Positions 9,114 through 17,438 of a stretch of 64,000 bases of DNA are shown piece by piece. The notes beneath the pieces were generated by a model that saw only the letters and a list, made by a program, of their open reading frames with translations, was not told the origin of the DNA and did not search any database. This DNA is from an uncultured Acidobacteriota bacterium. Its GTDB lineage: Bacteria > Acidobacteriota > Terriglobia > Bryobacterales > Bryobacteraceae. How positions within the stretch are numbered: the first letter of the stretch is position 1; each line of letters begins with the position of its first letter. The stretch lies in the NCBI GenBank assembly GCA_902825945.1, contig CADECY010000014.1, forward strand, positions 42,627 through 106,626. Reading direction: 5' to 3'. A program made the translations under genes and the position numbers.

Positions 9114-9953
9114 TCAGCGGCGATCCCACCGCGAAGGATCGATACCGGGCGCTTGCAATGCCATGCCTTTCGGCTTGTTTCCCCCATCGAACATCCAGCG
9201 GCGCTTGCTTCGATCTCCGCACAACGCGCGGACCTCTGGCGAAAGACGCGCCAGATCGGCCGGATCCCATTCCGCCACCGGCTGCATCGGGCCCGCCCAG
9301 CCGGGCCGATACGCAATCGCCAACATGTCGCGTGCCCGATCGCCGATATTCGGAAAATTGCCATGGAAGACGCGATGGTTGATCAGCACCGCGCCACCCG
9401 CCTTCACCGGCACCATCACCTCTTCAGGATGACTCTCGTACCGCAAGTACGGATTCGCATCGGCGTGGAGTGAGATGTGCGAACGGGGCACCACACGGAA
9501 TGGCGACACCTCGGCAGTGAGATCGTCGAGATAGTAGAGCACGCGCACGAGAGAGGGGCAGCTTCCCTCGAAGCCGAAGATCTTCGACCCCCAATGCTGC
9601 CCGTCGGCGTGAAGACTGATGCCCGGATGTCCCGGCTCGGATCGCGCAAAGCCGTAGGACATCATGATGATCTCGTCCCCGAAGAGTGCCCGCAGAAACG
9701 CGATCATGGGCGGATGTGCGATCAGCTCCGTGATCTCGCCGCCGCGGAACTGAATTCCGGGCGAACCCTTCTGATGCGGGCTGTAGTCGACCGCCGTGAG
9801 CGGAAGCTCGTTCGCTTCGTTCTTCAATCGCGCGATGTGCGCGGCGTCGAGCAAATCGGGCAGCACGACGAAGCCTTCCACTTCGATCTGGCGGATTCTT
9901 TCTCCGAGCGTCAGAGCGCTCCAGTCACGGTTGTCAATTTTGGCGTTCGGCAT
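9114..9953 (-). CDS. Phytanoyl-CoA dioxygenase (PhyH)-family protein, second copy
   Basis: The protein has 279 residues starting MPNAKIDNRDWSALTLGERI. The Fe(II) ligands are HAD in SLHADGQHW and the distal H in VFHGNFPNIGDRARDMLAIAYRPGW, with the downstream arginine for 2-oxoglutarate. It is only distantly similar to the adjacent PhyH gene, so this is not a recent duplication. It is the first gene of the minus-strand catabolic run and is divergent from the exported DapA-family gene, sharing a 32-nt intergenic space that contains a palindrome. The substrate is unknown. Confidence 0.85.
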   Translation of the reverse strand: MPNAKIDNRDWSALTLGERIRQIEVEGFVVLPDLLDAAHIARLKNEANELPLTAVDYSPHQKGSPGIQFRGGEITELIAHPPMIAFLRALFGDEIIMMSYGFARSEPGHPGISLHADGQHWGSKIFGFEGSCPSLVRVLYYLDDLTAEVSPFRVVPRSHISLHADANPYLRYESHPEEVMVPVKAGGAVLINHRVFHGNFPNIGDRARDMLAIAYRPGWAGPMQPVAEWDPADLARLSPEVRALCGDRSKRRWMFDGGNKPKGMALQAPGIDPSRWDRR

Positions 9954-9965
9954 CGGTTCGTCTCG

Positions 9966-9977
9966 ATCATATATGAT
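9966..9977. promoter_or_regulatory. 12-bp palindrome in divergent promoter space
   Basis: The sequence atcatatatgat is a perfect 12-bp palindrome inside the 32-nt space between two divergent genes. Its position and symmetry suit a repressor or activator operator controlling both directions. No regulator gene is adjacent in the window, and an AT-rich palindrome can arise by chance, so this is a candidate only. Confidence 0.35.
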
Positions 9978-9985
9978 GCGGAACG

Positions 9986-10930
9986 ATGACCACACGCAGG
10001 ACTTTTCTGGCTGTATCCGCGGCATCGGCGCTCGCCGCGGCTCCCGCCACTCCGGCTCAGTTTCGCGAAAGACTAGCAGGCCCGATCTGTTCTGTGCCCA
10101 CCGTCTACAAGGAAGACCGTTCGCTCGATCTCGAATCGTTCCGGCGAATCATCGAGACCGGAGTGAAGGCGGGTTGCGTGGCCTTCGCGCTCACCTCCGG
10201 CAACAATCAGTACGACCGCCTTTCCTACGATGAAATCAAGCAGCTCACGCGCACGCTGATCGAAGGCGTGGCCGGGCGCGGATTGACGATCGCCGCCACC
10301 GGACCTTGGTGGACCGGACAAGTAGTGGACTACGCGAAGTTCGCGCGCGATCTCGGCGCCGATGCTGTGCAGGTCCAGTTGCCCGCGCAGGGCGATGCAG
10401 CCTCGTTGCTCGAACACTTCCGCGCCGCGGCGCGCGCGGCGGGGCGCGCGATCGTGCTGCATGGGCAAGTGCCGATTCCGTTGCTGCGAAAGCTCGTGGA
10501 GATCGACGAGATTTCGGCGTACAAGGAAGAGTATCCGGCGCTCTATTCACGCGAAGTTTTCGAGGAGTTTGGCAAGCGCATCAACATCTTCGCGGGCGGG
10601 CAGAAGGGCAACTTCATCACGTTCTGGCCCTACGGGATGCGCGCCTACTACAGCACATTCTCGACGTTTGCGCCGAAGGTGACGCGCGAATTCTGGAGCG
10701 CGATTCAGGCGCATGATCTCGATCGAGCGGGCCGCGCGGTGACGCGCTACGACGTTCCGTTCTTCCGCGGAACTCCGTTCGGCGCATGGACACACGCCTA
10801 CTGGCGCGCGACCCTCGAAGTGCACGGAATCGCGAAGCGGTTCCTGCGTCAGCCGGAGGTGCCGTTCGACGACGCGCAGGTGGCGAAGGTCCGCGACTTT
10901 CAGAAGCAACTCGGATTACTGGAGGCTTGA
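9986..10930 (+). CDS. Exported DapA/NAL-family (class I aldolase-like) protein
   Basis: The protein has 314 residues. It opens MTTRRTFLAVSAASALAAAP, a twin-arginine (RRTFL) signal peptide, which is unusual for this normally cytoplasmic family. The body is the dihydrodipicolinate synthase/N-acetylneuraminate lyase TIM barrel: SVPTVYKEDRSLDLESF at the start and the Schiff-base lysine region ISAYKEEYP. The usual proton-relay tyrosine motif (PPYY) is replaced by QLPAQG near residue 128, and the usual G-T-G/S-N segment reads ATGPWW. The catalytic lysine seems present but the tyrosine is absent, so the reaction may differ from the classic members. It is divergent from the PhyH/sialidase-like operon and followed 3 nt later by another exported enzyme. 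Confidence 0.75.
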   Translation: MTTRRTFLAVSAASALAAAPATPAQFRERLAGPICSVPTVYKEDRSLDLESFRRIIETGVKAGCVAFALTSGNNQYDRLSYDEIKQLTRTLIEGVAGRGLTIAATGPWWTGQVVDYAKFARDLGADAVQVQLPAQGDAASLLEHFRAAARAAGRAIVLHGQVPIPLLRKLVEIDEISAYKEEYPALYSREVFEEFGKRINIFAGGQKGNFITFWPYGMRAYYSTFSTFAPKVTREFWSAIQAHDLDRAGRAVTRYDVPFFRGTPFGAWTHAYWRATLEVHGIAKRFLRQPEVPFDDAQVAKVRDFQKQLGLLEA

Positions 10931-10933
10931 TCC

Positions 10934-12631
10934 ATGCGGCGGCGTACGTTTCTCCAAACAGCGGGTGCGGTTGCCTTGCAGGCGCAGACCGCGAGCGATG
11001 GAGCAATTTATCTCACCGATCTCGACCGTTGCCAGCCAGCGGCGGCGTTGAGTGCGAAGTCCGCGCGTGGACGCTGGCGGATGCTGCCGTTTGAAGCGGA
11101 AGGCGCGAAAGGCACGATGCTCGTCGCGGGTCAGAACACGGGCGCGCCGGAGATCCGCTACGCGCCGAAGCGATCGGGCGTGTACGAGATCTGGTTCGGA
11201 ACCCGCTCCTACGGAACCGGCGAGGACGTGACGCAGTTGCTCGCCAAACTGTCGGGCGATCAGGCTTTTTCGCGTCTGATTCATCGCGGCGAGGATCGTG
11301 CGCGAGTGGACGAGTACTATTGGAAAACCGCGGACCTTGCGAATCAGGACATCGTGTTCCGGCAGTGGCGGCGGCAGATCGTGTCGATCGATCCGAACTC
11401 GGTGGCGAATCCCTGCGCGGGTGTCTGGCTCGCCTACATCAAGCTCGTGCCGACCCTAGGGGAGCCGACGTCCAAAGCGAACAAACGGCTCTACGGGCAT
11501 CACGACGCCTGGAGCTACACGTACGAATACCGGCCCACTTCCGTCGCCGACATCAAGCGTGAACTCGAACCGTTTCGCGACACCGATTTCACCCGCATCT
11601 ATTGGGAAGGCGGAATGGGTGACAGGATGTACCTGCCCACGAAAACCGGCGTGCCCGCGACCGATCATTGGATCGGCGACCCGTACCGAGTGGGCGACCG
11701 TCTCGCGGCTGAGTCCTGGCAGGCACTGAAGCGGCAAGGCATCGATCCGTTCAAAACGGCGCTCGACTACGCTCACGCTCTCGGAATGGAGTTTCACGCG
11801 ACGTATCGTCCCGCGGGTTTCCACTTCCCGGTTCCGGAAGACGAGTGGAACACCGGCGGCATCTACGACAAACATCCGGAATGGCGCGGGCAAGACAAGC
11901 AAGGGCGGCCCACTCCGAGACTGTCGTATGCGTACAAGGAAGTCCGCCAGGCCGCGCTCGGATTCGTCAAGGAGATGCTCGCCTATCAGGTGGATGGAGT
12001 GTGCATCGCCTACAACCGGCGTCCGCCGCTCGTCGAGTACGAAAAGCCGGTGCTCGACAGCTTCCGCCAAGCCACCGGACTCGATGCGACGCAACTCGAC
12101 GATCGCGACCCGCGCTGGCTGAAGCATCGCGCCGGTGTTCTGACGCAGTTCATGCGCGAATTGCGTTTGATGGTGGGCGCTAAGCCGGTCACCGCGATCG
12201 TGATGAGCAGCGAGCGCGAGAACCTCTTTCAGGCGATGGACCTCGAAGCGTGGATCGCGGAAGGGCTGGTGGACACGATTGTGCCGTACACGTCGGTGGA
12301 GCGGCTCACCAGTACCGCCGACTCCTGGGACGATCCGCGCGATCTCGAGTTCTTCGTGCGCATCACGCGCGGAACCAAGTGCGAACTCGCGCCGAACATG
12401 ATGCCACGCCTGATGCCGCCCGAGACGTATTTGAAGCGCGCGAAGGCGATTTACGATCTCGGTGTCGAGCGATTGTTCTTCTGGGACACCAACGCGCGCT
12501 ACCACTTCGATCCGTCCTGGAGTGTCCTGCGCCGGCTCGGACACAAAGACGCGCTGCCCGTGCCCGCGCGGCCTGGGAAGAAACTCCGGAAACTCGGAGA
12601 TTGGGACCTCACCTATGCGACTCCTGGCTAG
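10934..12631 (+). CDS. Exported glycoside-hydrolase-like TIM-barrel protein, unassigned
   Basis: The protein has 565 residues and begins MRRRTFLQTAGAVALQAQ, a Tat-type signal. I do not recognise a named family. The central part has alternating strands and helices with features of glycoside-hydrolase-like barrels: YWEGGMGDRMY, LDYAHALGMEFHATYRPAG, VDGVCIAYNRRPP, ITRGTKCELAPNM and a C-terminal FFWDTNARYH. The pattern 'lay out days/places, read the body of water (DGV), act on E or D' is common in family-10-like or DUF-type lipoproteins, but catalytic acids cannot be assigned. It sits 3 nt after the DapA-family gene and overlaps the FG-GAP gene by 17 nt, suggesting an exported three-gene unit. 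Confidence 0.55.
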   Translation: MRRRTFLQTAGAVALQAQTASDGAIYLTDLDRCQPAAALSAKSARGRWRMLPFEAEGAKGTMLVAGQNTGAPEIRYAPKRSGVYEIWFGTRSYGTGEDVTQLLAKLSGDQAFSRLIHRGEDRARVDEYYWKTADLANQDIVFRQWRRQIVSIDPNSVANPCAGVWLAYIKLVPTLGEPTSKANKRLYGHHDAWSYTYEYRPTSVADIKRELEPFRDTDFTRIYWEGGMGDRMYLPTKTGVPATDHWIGDPYRVGDRLAAESWQALKRQGIDPFKTALDYAHALGMEFHATYRPAGFHFPVPEDEWNTGGIYDKHPEWRGQDKQGRPTPRLSYAYKEVRQAALGFVKEMLAYQVDGVCIAYNRRPPLVEYEKPVLDSFRQATGLDATQLDDRDPRWLKHRAGVLTQFMRELRLMVGAKPVTAIVMSSERENLFQAMDLEAWIAEGLVDTIVPYTSVERLTSTADSWDDPRDLEFFVRITRGTKCELAPNMMPRLMPPETYLKRAKAIYDLGVERLFFWDTNARYHFDPSWSVLRRLGHKDALPVPARPGKKLRKLGDWDLTYATPG

Positions 12632-15134
12632 CGCACTCGCGCTGAGTTTCGCGGCGCACGCCGCCGATTCCTGGATCACCGATTCGTTCGAGGAGTTCTC
12701 GCGCGGCAAGCTCGATGCGGCGGGCAACAATCTGTACGTTTCGCGTGACGGCACACTGCGCGCCATCAATCGCTTCGACCTGAATCGCGACGGCTATCTC
12801 GATCTCGTCTTCAACAGCACACACGACTATTCGTACCTGCTGCCGGCTGTCGCGGCATCGCGCGAGAGGCGGGTGGAACTCGGTGTCGACGGATCGCGCC
12901 GCGTTTGGGTAGGCGATCTGAATCGCGATGGATTCGCGGACGCGGTCTTCACGCCGAACGATAGCGGACTGCAGAGTCCGCGCCGGTATCTGAAGATCGC
13001 ATGGGGCGCGGCCGATGGCCTCAGTCCATCGAGGGTGAGTGGTGTGCTTCCGGTCTACGGCGCGATCACCGCCGTTGCGGCCGACCTCAATGGCGACGGC
13101 TGGTCCGACATCGTCACGCTGAATCAGAAAGCGTGGGCACCGGGGCAGCCATCAGGCAACATCGTGCGCGTCTATTGGGGCGCACCGACCGGATTCCGGT
13201 CCGCGAACTTCAAGGACTTCGGCGTTGCGGATGCGGTCGATCTCGCGGCAGCGGCGAACGATGTCGCGGTGTTGACGAAGGGTTCGGTTCGGCTGCTGAT
13301 CGCGGGTGCCGAGGTGAAACTCAGCATGACCGATGCGCGATCGATCGCGGCTTCGGGCGCGAAGTTCATCGTGGGTACGGCGAAGAAGGTGCTGTCAGTG
13401 AGCGTCCGTCCGCCGGCGGTCGCGGAACTCGATTCGCGCGGTGCGGCCCATGTCGCGGTGGATGGATCAACCGTGATCCTGACGGATGATCGCGGCGTCC
13501 GCGTAAAGGGCGGCACGGAGATCGCGATCGCGAACGCGACGGCCGCGGCGATGCTCGACTACAACGGAGACGGCAAGAAGGACATCGCCATCTCGCTGCT
13601 TCACGACGGATCGCGCATGGAAGCCGATTCGGTTGTCTATTTCGCGATGGGCAACGGCCAGTTCGAGCGCGGAGCCGCGATTCGCACGATCGGCGCGGCC
13701 CATGTCACCGCGATGGGTTCGACCGCGATTTTCGCGAACAGCCTCGGTGGAACGGTCGCCGAGAAGGTTCCGATCTATGTCTACTGGGGTGGCCCGGATG
13801 GATACCAGACCTCCAAGCGCTGGGAGATTCCGCTGCAGAGCGGCTATGAGTCGAGCGCGGCCGACCTGAATGCGGACGGATGGCCGGATTTCATCGTGCT
13901 GAACTCGGGCCACGTCGGCGAGGTGTCGACTGGCGAGCCGACGCTCGGCGCGAACATCCTTTGGGGCTCGAAAGACGGCTTCGACTGGAACCGGCGGACC
14001 ACGCTCGCCGAGTTCGACATCGGTTCGAGCGCGGTGGCGGATCTCAATCGCGACGGCTACCTCGATGTCGTCCTGGGCGCGTTCGATACTCCGCGCAAGC
14101 GCGACCGGCTGATGATCTACTGGGGTTCCGCCGAAGGCTACTCGAAACAGCGCCGCACCGCGCTGAGCGACTCTGGGCGCGCGGTGAGCCTCTCGCTCGC
14201 CGACTTCGATGGAGACGGTTGGCTCGACATCGCCGCCGTCGATTCGACGCGTGATCGGGTGATCCTCTTCAGCGGATCGGCGAACGGCTTCGATCCGAAA
14301 CGCATGTCGACGATCGATGTCCCGTTCGCGATCTCACTCGAGACGGCGGACCTCAACCGCGACGGCCGGCTCGATCTGATCATCGGTTCGTATCAGGACA
14401 AGGAGAGCGGCGCGCACGACGGCGGAACGTATCTGTTCTGGGGAGACGCAAAGGGCTTTCGGCAGGCAAATTCGCAGTGGTTGCCCGGATTCGCGCCAGT
14501 GGGACCCGCTGTGGCCGATTTCGATGGCGACGGCTATCTCGACCTGTTCACCCCGCACTACCTGGGCAACGGCACGCGAGAACAAGTTCCGAGCTATTTG
14601 TACTGGGGGTCGAAGGAGGGATTTTCGCCCCGCCGCCGCACGCCGCTCACGACGGACTCCGCTCACGATGCCCTCGCGGCGGACTTCAATGGCGATGGAC
14701 TGCTCGATCTCGCGGTGTCATGCCACACGACGGACGGCGACCACAAGGCCGCATCCACGATCTTCTTCAACGACGGCCGCCGGTTCGCGAATCCGCGCAA
14801 GCAGATGCTGCCGACGATCGGACCGCACTGGATGTGGGATCAGGACATGGGCCACATCGCGACGCGGGCTTGGCGGCAGACGTATGAGTCCGAAGTGCGG
14901 GACCTCGGTAAGGCATCGGCGCGTGTCGATGTGGAGGCCGATGCGGAGTCGCCGGCCGGGGCGAAGGTGATCGTGGAACTCCGATCCGCAGCCGCGCGCG
15001 AACCAGTTGCGGCAGCGGAGTGGAAACCGGCGGGCGGTGCGGCTGAGCGGTTCGCGCAATACCGGTTAACGCTGGTGTCCGCGAACGGGGATGCTTACCC
15101 GGAAGTTCGAAGGGTCACGGTTCGATCAAACTGA
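12615..15134 (+). CDS. Secreted FG-GAP/VCBS repeat protein
   Basis: The protein has 839 residues with a signal peptide (MRLLASALALSFAAHA, cleavage near residue 17). At least ten calcium-loop motifs of the form D-x-N/D-x-D-G-x-x-D are present, for example DLNRDGYLDLVF, DYNGDGKKDIAI, DFDGDGWLDIAA and DFNGDGLLDLAV. These define integrin-like FG-GAP/VCBS beta-propeller repeats, usually used for extracellular binding or adhesion. Many repeats also contain a YWG or LFWG turn, as in acidobacterial and planctomycete members. The ATG lies inside the end of the previous gene (17-nt overlap), which suggests translational coupling. The last 20 nt overlap the convergent ParA-like gene. Confidence 0.85.
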   Translation: MRLLASALALSFAAHAADSWITDSFEEFSRGKLDAAGNNLYVSRDGTLRAINRFDLNRDGYLDLVFNSTHDYSYLLPAVAASRERRVELGVDGSRRVWVGDLNRDGFADAVFTPNDSGLQSPRRYLKIAWGAADGLSPSRVSGVLPVYGAITAVAADLNGDGWSDIVTLNQKAWAPGQPSGNIVRVYWGAPTGFRSANFKDFGVADAVDLAAAANDVAVLTKGSVRLLIAGAEVKLSMTDARSIAASGAKFIVGTAKKVLSVSVRPPAVAELDSRGAAHVAVDGSTVILTDDRGVRVKGGTEIAIANATAAAMLDYNGDGKKDIAISLLHDGSRMEADSVVYFAMGNGQFERGAAIRTIGAAHVTAMGSTAIFANSLGGTVAEKVPIYVYWGGPDGYQTSKRWEIPLQSGYESSAADLNADGWPDFIVLNSGHVGEVSTGEPTLGANILWGSKDGFDWNRRTTLAEFDIGSSAVADLNRDGYLDVVLGAFDTPRKRDRLMIYWGSAEGYSKQRRTALSDSGRAVSLSLADFDGDGWLDIAAVDSTRDRVILFSGSANGFDPKRMSTIDVPFAISLETADLNRDGRLDLIIGSYQDKESGAHDGGTYLFWGDAKGFRQANSQWLPGFAPVGPAVADFDGDGYLDLFTPHYLGNGTREQVPSYLYWGSKEGFSPRRRTPLTTDSAHDALAADFNGDGLLDLAVSCHTTDGDHKAASTIFFNDGRRFANPRKQMLPTIGPHWMWDQDMGHIATRAWRQTYESEVRDLGKASARVDVEADAESPAGAKVIVELRSAAAREPVAAAEWKPAGGAAERFAQYRLTLVSANGDAYPEVRRVTVRSN

Positions 15135-16110
15135 GCCGGTCAAGAATCTTCGCCGAAAGATCCTCGAAGTCCTCCCGCGCCGATTGGACCGCTTGCAGGT
15201 GCGCTCCGATGGCGCCGTCGGCTGGCTTCAGGTGAAAGATCGGTTTGCGGGCATCCTGTGCGAGTGGGAACAGACTACGGTAGTGTTTCAACATCTTCAA
15301 GCAGTGCGGATCGTCCGCGGGGTTCGTGATGCTCGGCTCAGGCAGACCCAGAACAGACGTGGCGTATTCGGCTGGAATCTTCTTGATCCATTTCTCGTAG
15401 GCCCGAACCGGACGATCGAGGCGAATGGAGTGCTGGAGCACGACATACCCGGCTGGAACGATTACGCCCCGAGGGAGTTCCAGCGAGGAGTCTGGATTCT
15501 TGGCGAGACGCTCTTTCCATGCCTTGCGCCAATCGGCGAGACGTGGACCGAGATTCCGAAGTCCCTGGAGGGAGAACAAGTCCGGGGCCAGAGGGGTGAC
15601 GACAAGGTCCGCGGAAATCAATCCCGCCCTGTTGATCGCGCCGAGATTCGGACCGAGGTCCATGAGCACCAGATCTGCTCGTCTGGAAGCAGCCGCGGAT
15701 TGGATAATGCGCCAAAATGCGGACGTCACCCGGAAGGCGCGTTCGTCGCCGTCGTTACACTTCGGCCAGACCTCTGAGAGCGTATCTTCGAAACGGGCGA
15801 GATTCAGGTCACCGACCAAGAGGCCGATGTTGGACTTGATCTCCTCGATTGTTGGATCGGCAACGTCGCCGACCCCTCTTCGCAGAGGCTCGATACAACC
15901 AGCGATCGTTCTCTTGGGGGATCCAGGCTGCCAGTACGCCTCGAGATCATCTTCACCGAGGAATGCCGATGTCAGATTCGCCTGAGGATCGAGGTCAACC
16001 GCCAAAACGTTGAGCGCCTGATCCGAGTATGACCAAGCGAGGTGGTACACAAGTGTCGTCTTGCCGACGCCGCCCTTGTTGTTGAAGAAGGCGATCACCG
16101 GCACACTCAT
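15115..16110 (-). CDS. ParA/Soj-family ATPase
   Basis: The protein has 331 residues. It carries the deviant Walker A motif KGGVGKTT (residues 11-18), Walker A' DLDPQANLT and Walker B-like LVLMDLGPNLGAINRA. These are diagnostic of ParA/MinD-type P-loop ATPases. No ParB, parS or replication gene is near, so plasmid or chromosome partitioning is not supported by context. Instead the ATG overlaps the stop of an AlbA_2/HATPase gene by 4 nt (ATGA), so the two are translationally coupled. The middle (ADWRKAWKERL, YEKWIKKIP) is like ParA proteins that pair with other effectors. It converges with a FG-GAP gene, overlapping by 20 nt. The role is unknown; a mobile-element or defence function is possible. 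Confidence 0.85.
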   Translation of the reverse strand: MSVPVIAFFNNKGGVGKTTLVYHLAWSYSDQALNVLAVDLDPQANLTSAFLGEDDLEAYWQPGSPKRTIAGCIEPLRRGVGDVADPTIEEIKSNIGLLVGDLNLARFEDTLSEVWPKCNDGDERAFRVTSAFWRIIQSAAASRRADLVLMDLGPNLGAINRAGLISADLVVTPLAPDLFSLQGLRNLGPRLADWRKAWKERLAKNPDSSLELPRGVIVPAGYVVLQHSIRLDRPVRAYEKWIKKIPAEYATSVLGLPEPSITNPADDPHCLKMLKHYRSLFPLAQDARKPIFHLKPADGAIGAHLQAVQSAREDFEDLSAKILDRLSLIEP

Positions 16111-17315
16111 GGTCGCGGCCTCAGCGTCGCCGCCACGAACGAATCTTCCACAGTGAACTCCAATTCCGGATTGCCGTTACGCTCGAGCGCCTTCCGCGCG
16201 GTCGGGATGCCAGCGCCGAAACGTTGGACATATCCGAGATTCTTCATCGCTTCGGCAAGATGCGGATTCCGGTAGTCCGTGATTCCTGGCCGGCCGAAGT
16301 TGGCCTTCGAGACCTGACCAAAGGGCCCACCCGGGTTGTGGATCTCGATTCGATCGTCGAACCAATAGATCCGCACAGGTGCATTCGTGCCGTCATAGTT
16401 CCGATGCATCAAGGCGTTGCGGGCGAGCTGCGACAGTGCTTCGAGCGGATAGTCGGCATCCCTGATCTCGATCGGACCGGCCGTGAAATTGGAACCCGTA
16501 CTGATCGAGTTCGCAAGCACTTCATCCAGCCTGGACAGCATCGAACTGAGCGGTCCGTCAATCTCCTTCTGGTTCTTGATGGGATCGGTGAGATCTTTGC
16601 CCGCGATCCGGAGGAACTGTACATAGGCTCCTGGCAGGAAGCCGCGAATGTTCTTTCCGCAGACCATCAGGCCCAAGTTCGTGGGCACGGGCTCATCCGG
16701 TCCAACGGCGAAGCGAAGGGAGGCGAGTTGCTCGACTGGAGTCCTTTTGTTCTCGCGCAACACATCAGCCGAAACAGCAGCGGGCAAATAACTGGCACGG
16801 AAAAGATCGACGTCGAGATCGTCGATCGATGCTGATGCCGCCGGACGCACGTCCCATGGCAAGTCCCGATGTCGCCGCCGTTCCGACAATCGGCCCTCTT
16901 CCTCCGCGGTTGCAATGGCTCGTCTCGGCCCAACCCGAATCCAAGTTCGTCCCTGGTATCGAACGGGAGGCGCATCGGAAGGGAACACCGTGACGACCGC
17001 GACATCGCATCCGCTCAGCTCACGCCTCTGCACCGTCATGTTCGGGGGCGGAAGCGTGTTGCCATCTGACCGAATGTCCGCCAAGCGGAGCAGCAGATCA
17101 TCTGTCACCGGGTAACCAGCACATTCGCCATTGTCTTTGACCCCGATCAGCAGGACACCGGGGCGGCCATGACCCGGCATGTCGTTCGCAAATGCGCAAA
17201 CAGCTTGGCGGATCTTCTCCATGTCCGACAGCCGCTCCTTGCGCTCGACTCGATCCGACTCTAGATCCTTCATCATCGAGACGAGTTGTTCGTCAGACAA
17301 AGGCTGGGTGTTCAT
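16107..17315 (-). CDS. AlbA_2 (Schlafen-type) DNA-binding and HATPase_c_4 protein
   Basis: The protein has 402 residues. The N-terminal ~140 residues fit the AlbA_2 / Schlafen AlbA domain: an early E-x-K region (ERKERLSDMEKIRQAVCAFAND), GVLLIGVKDNGECAG, then YRGRTWIRVGPRRAIAT-like spacing (here RTWIRVG). The C-terminal half resembles the ATP-binding region of RecG-like/HATPase_c_4 proteins: RNALMHRNYDG (N box), EIHNPGGPFG and RFGAGIPTARKAL. Family members are called ATP-binding or transcriptional regulators, and some belong to defence loci. The start MNTQPLSDEQ is chosen because the frame upstream enters the divergent promoter region. It is the first gene of a two-gene unit with a ParA-like ATPase. 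Confidence 0.8.
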   Translation of the reverse strand: MNTQPLSDEQLVSMMKDLESDRVERKERLSDMEKIRQAVCAFANDMPGHGRPGVLLIGVKDNGECAGYPVTDDLLLRLADIRSDGNTLPPPNMTVQRRELSGCDVAVVTVFPSDAPPVRYQGRTWIRVGPRRAIATAEEEGRLSERRRHRDLPWDVRPAASASIDDLDVDLFRASYLPAAVSADVLRENKRTPVEQLASLRFAVGPDEPVPTNLGLMVCGKNIRGFLPGAYVQFLRIAGKDLTDPIKNQKEIDGPLSSMLSRLDEVLANSISTGSNFTAGPIEIRDADYPLEALSQLARNALMHRNYDGTNAPVRIYWFDDRIEIHNPGGPFGQVSKANFGRPGITDYRNPHLAEAMKNLGYVQRFGAGIPTARKALERNGNPELEFTVEDSFVAATLRPRP

Positions 17316-17438
17316 CTTCAGTTCTCCAGCATCGCACGAGCGCGCGGCCATGATACGATCGATTGAATCCAGGGGAACGGTAGCGGGGCTCGGACTCTGT
17401 TCTCGCCACGTCCCCGTCAAGCAAAGGGGACTATCAGG

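Noticed and set aside
9986..10930. Sialic acid catabolic lyase (NanA) next to a sialidase
   Set aside because: The tyrosine of the active site is missing and a Tat signal is present, and no NanE, NanK or NagA gene is near, so a sialic-acid pathway is not supported.
15115..17315. Plasmid partition locus
   Set aside because: A ParA-like ATPase alone is not evidence; no ParB, parS-like repeats or replication gene were seen.
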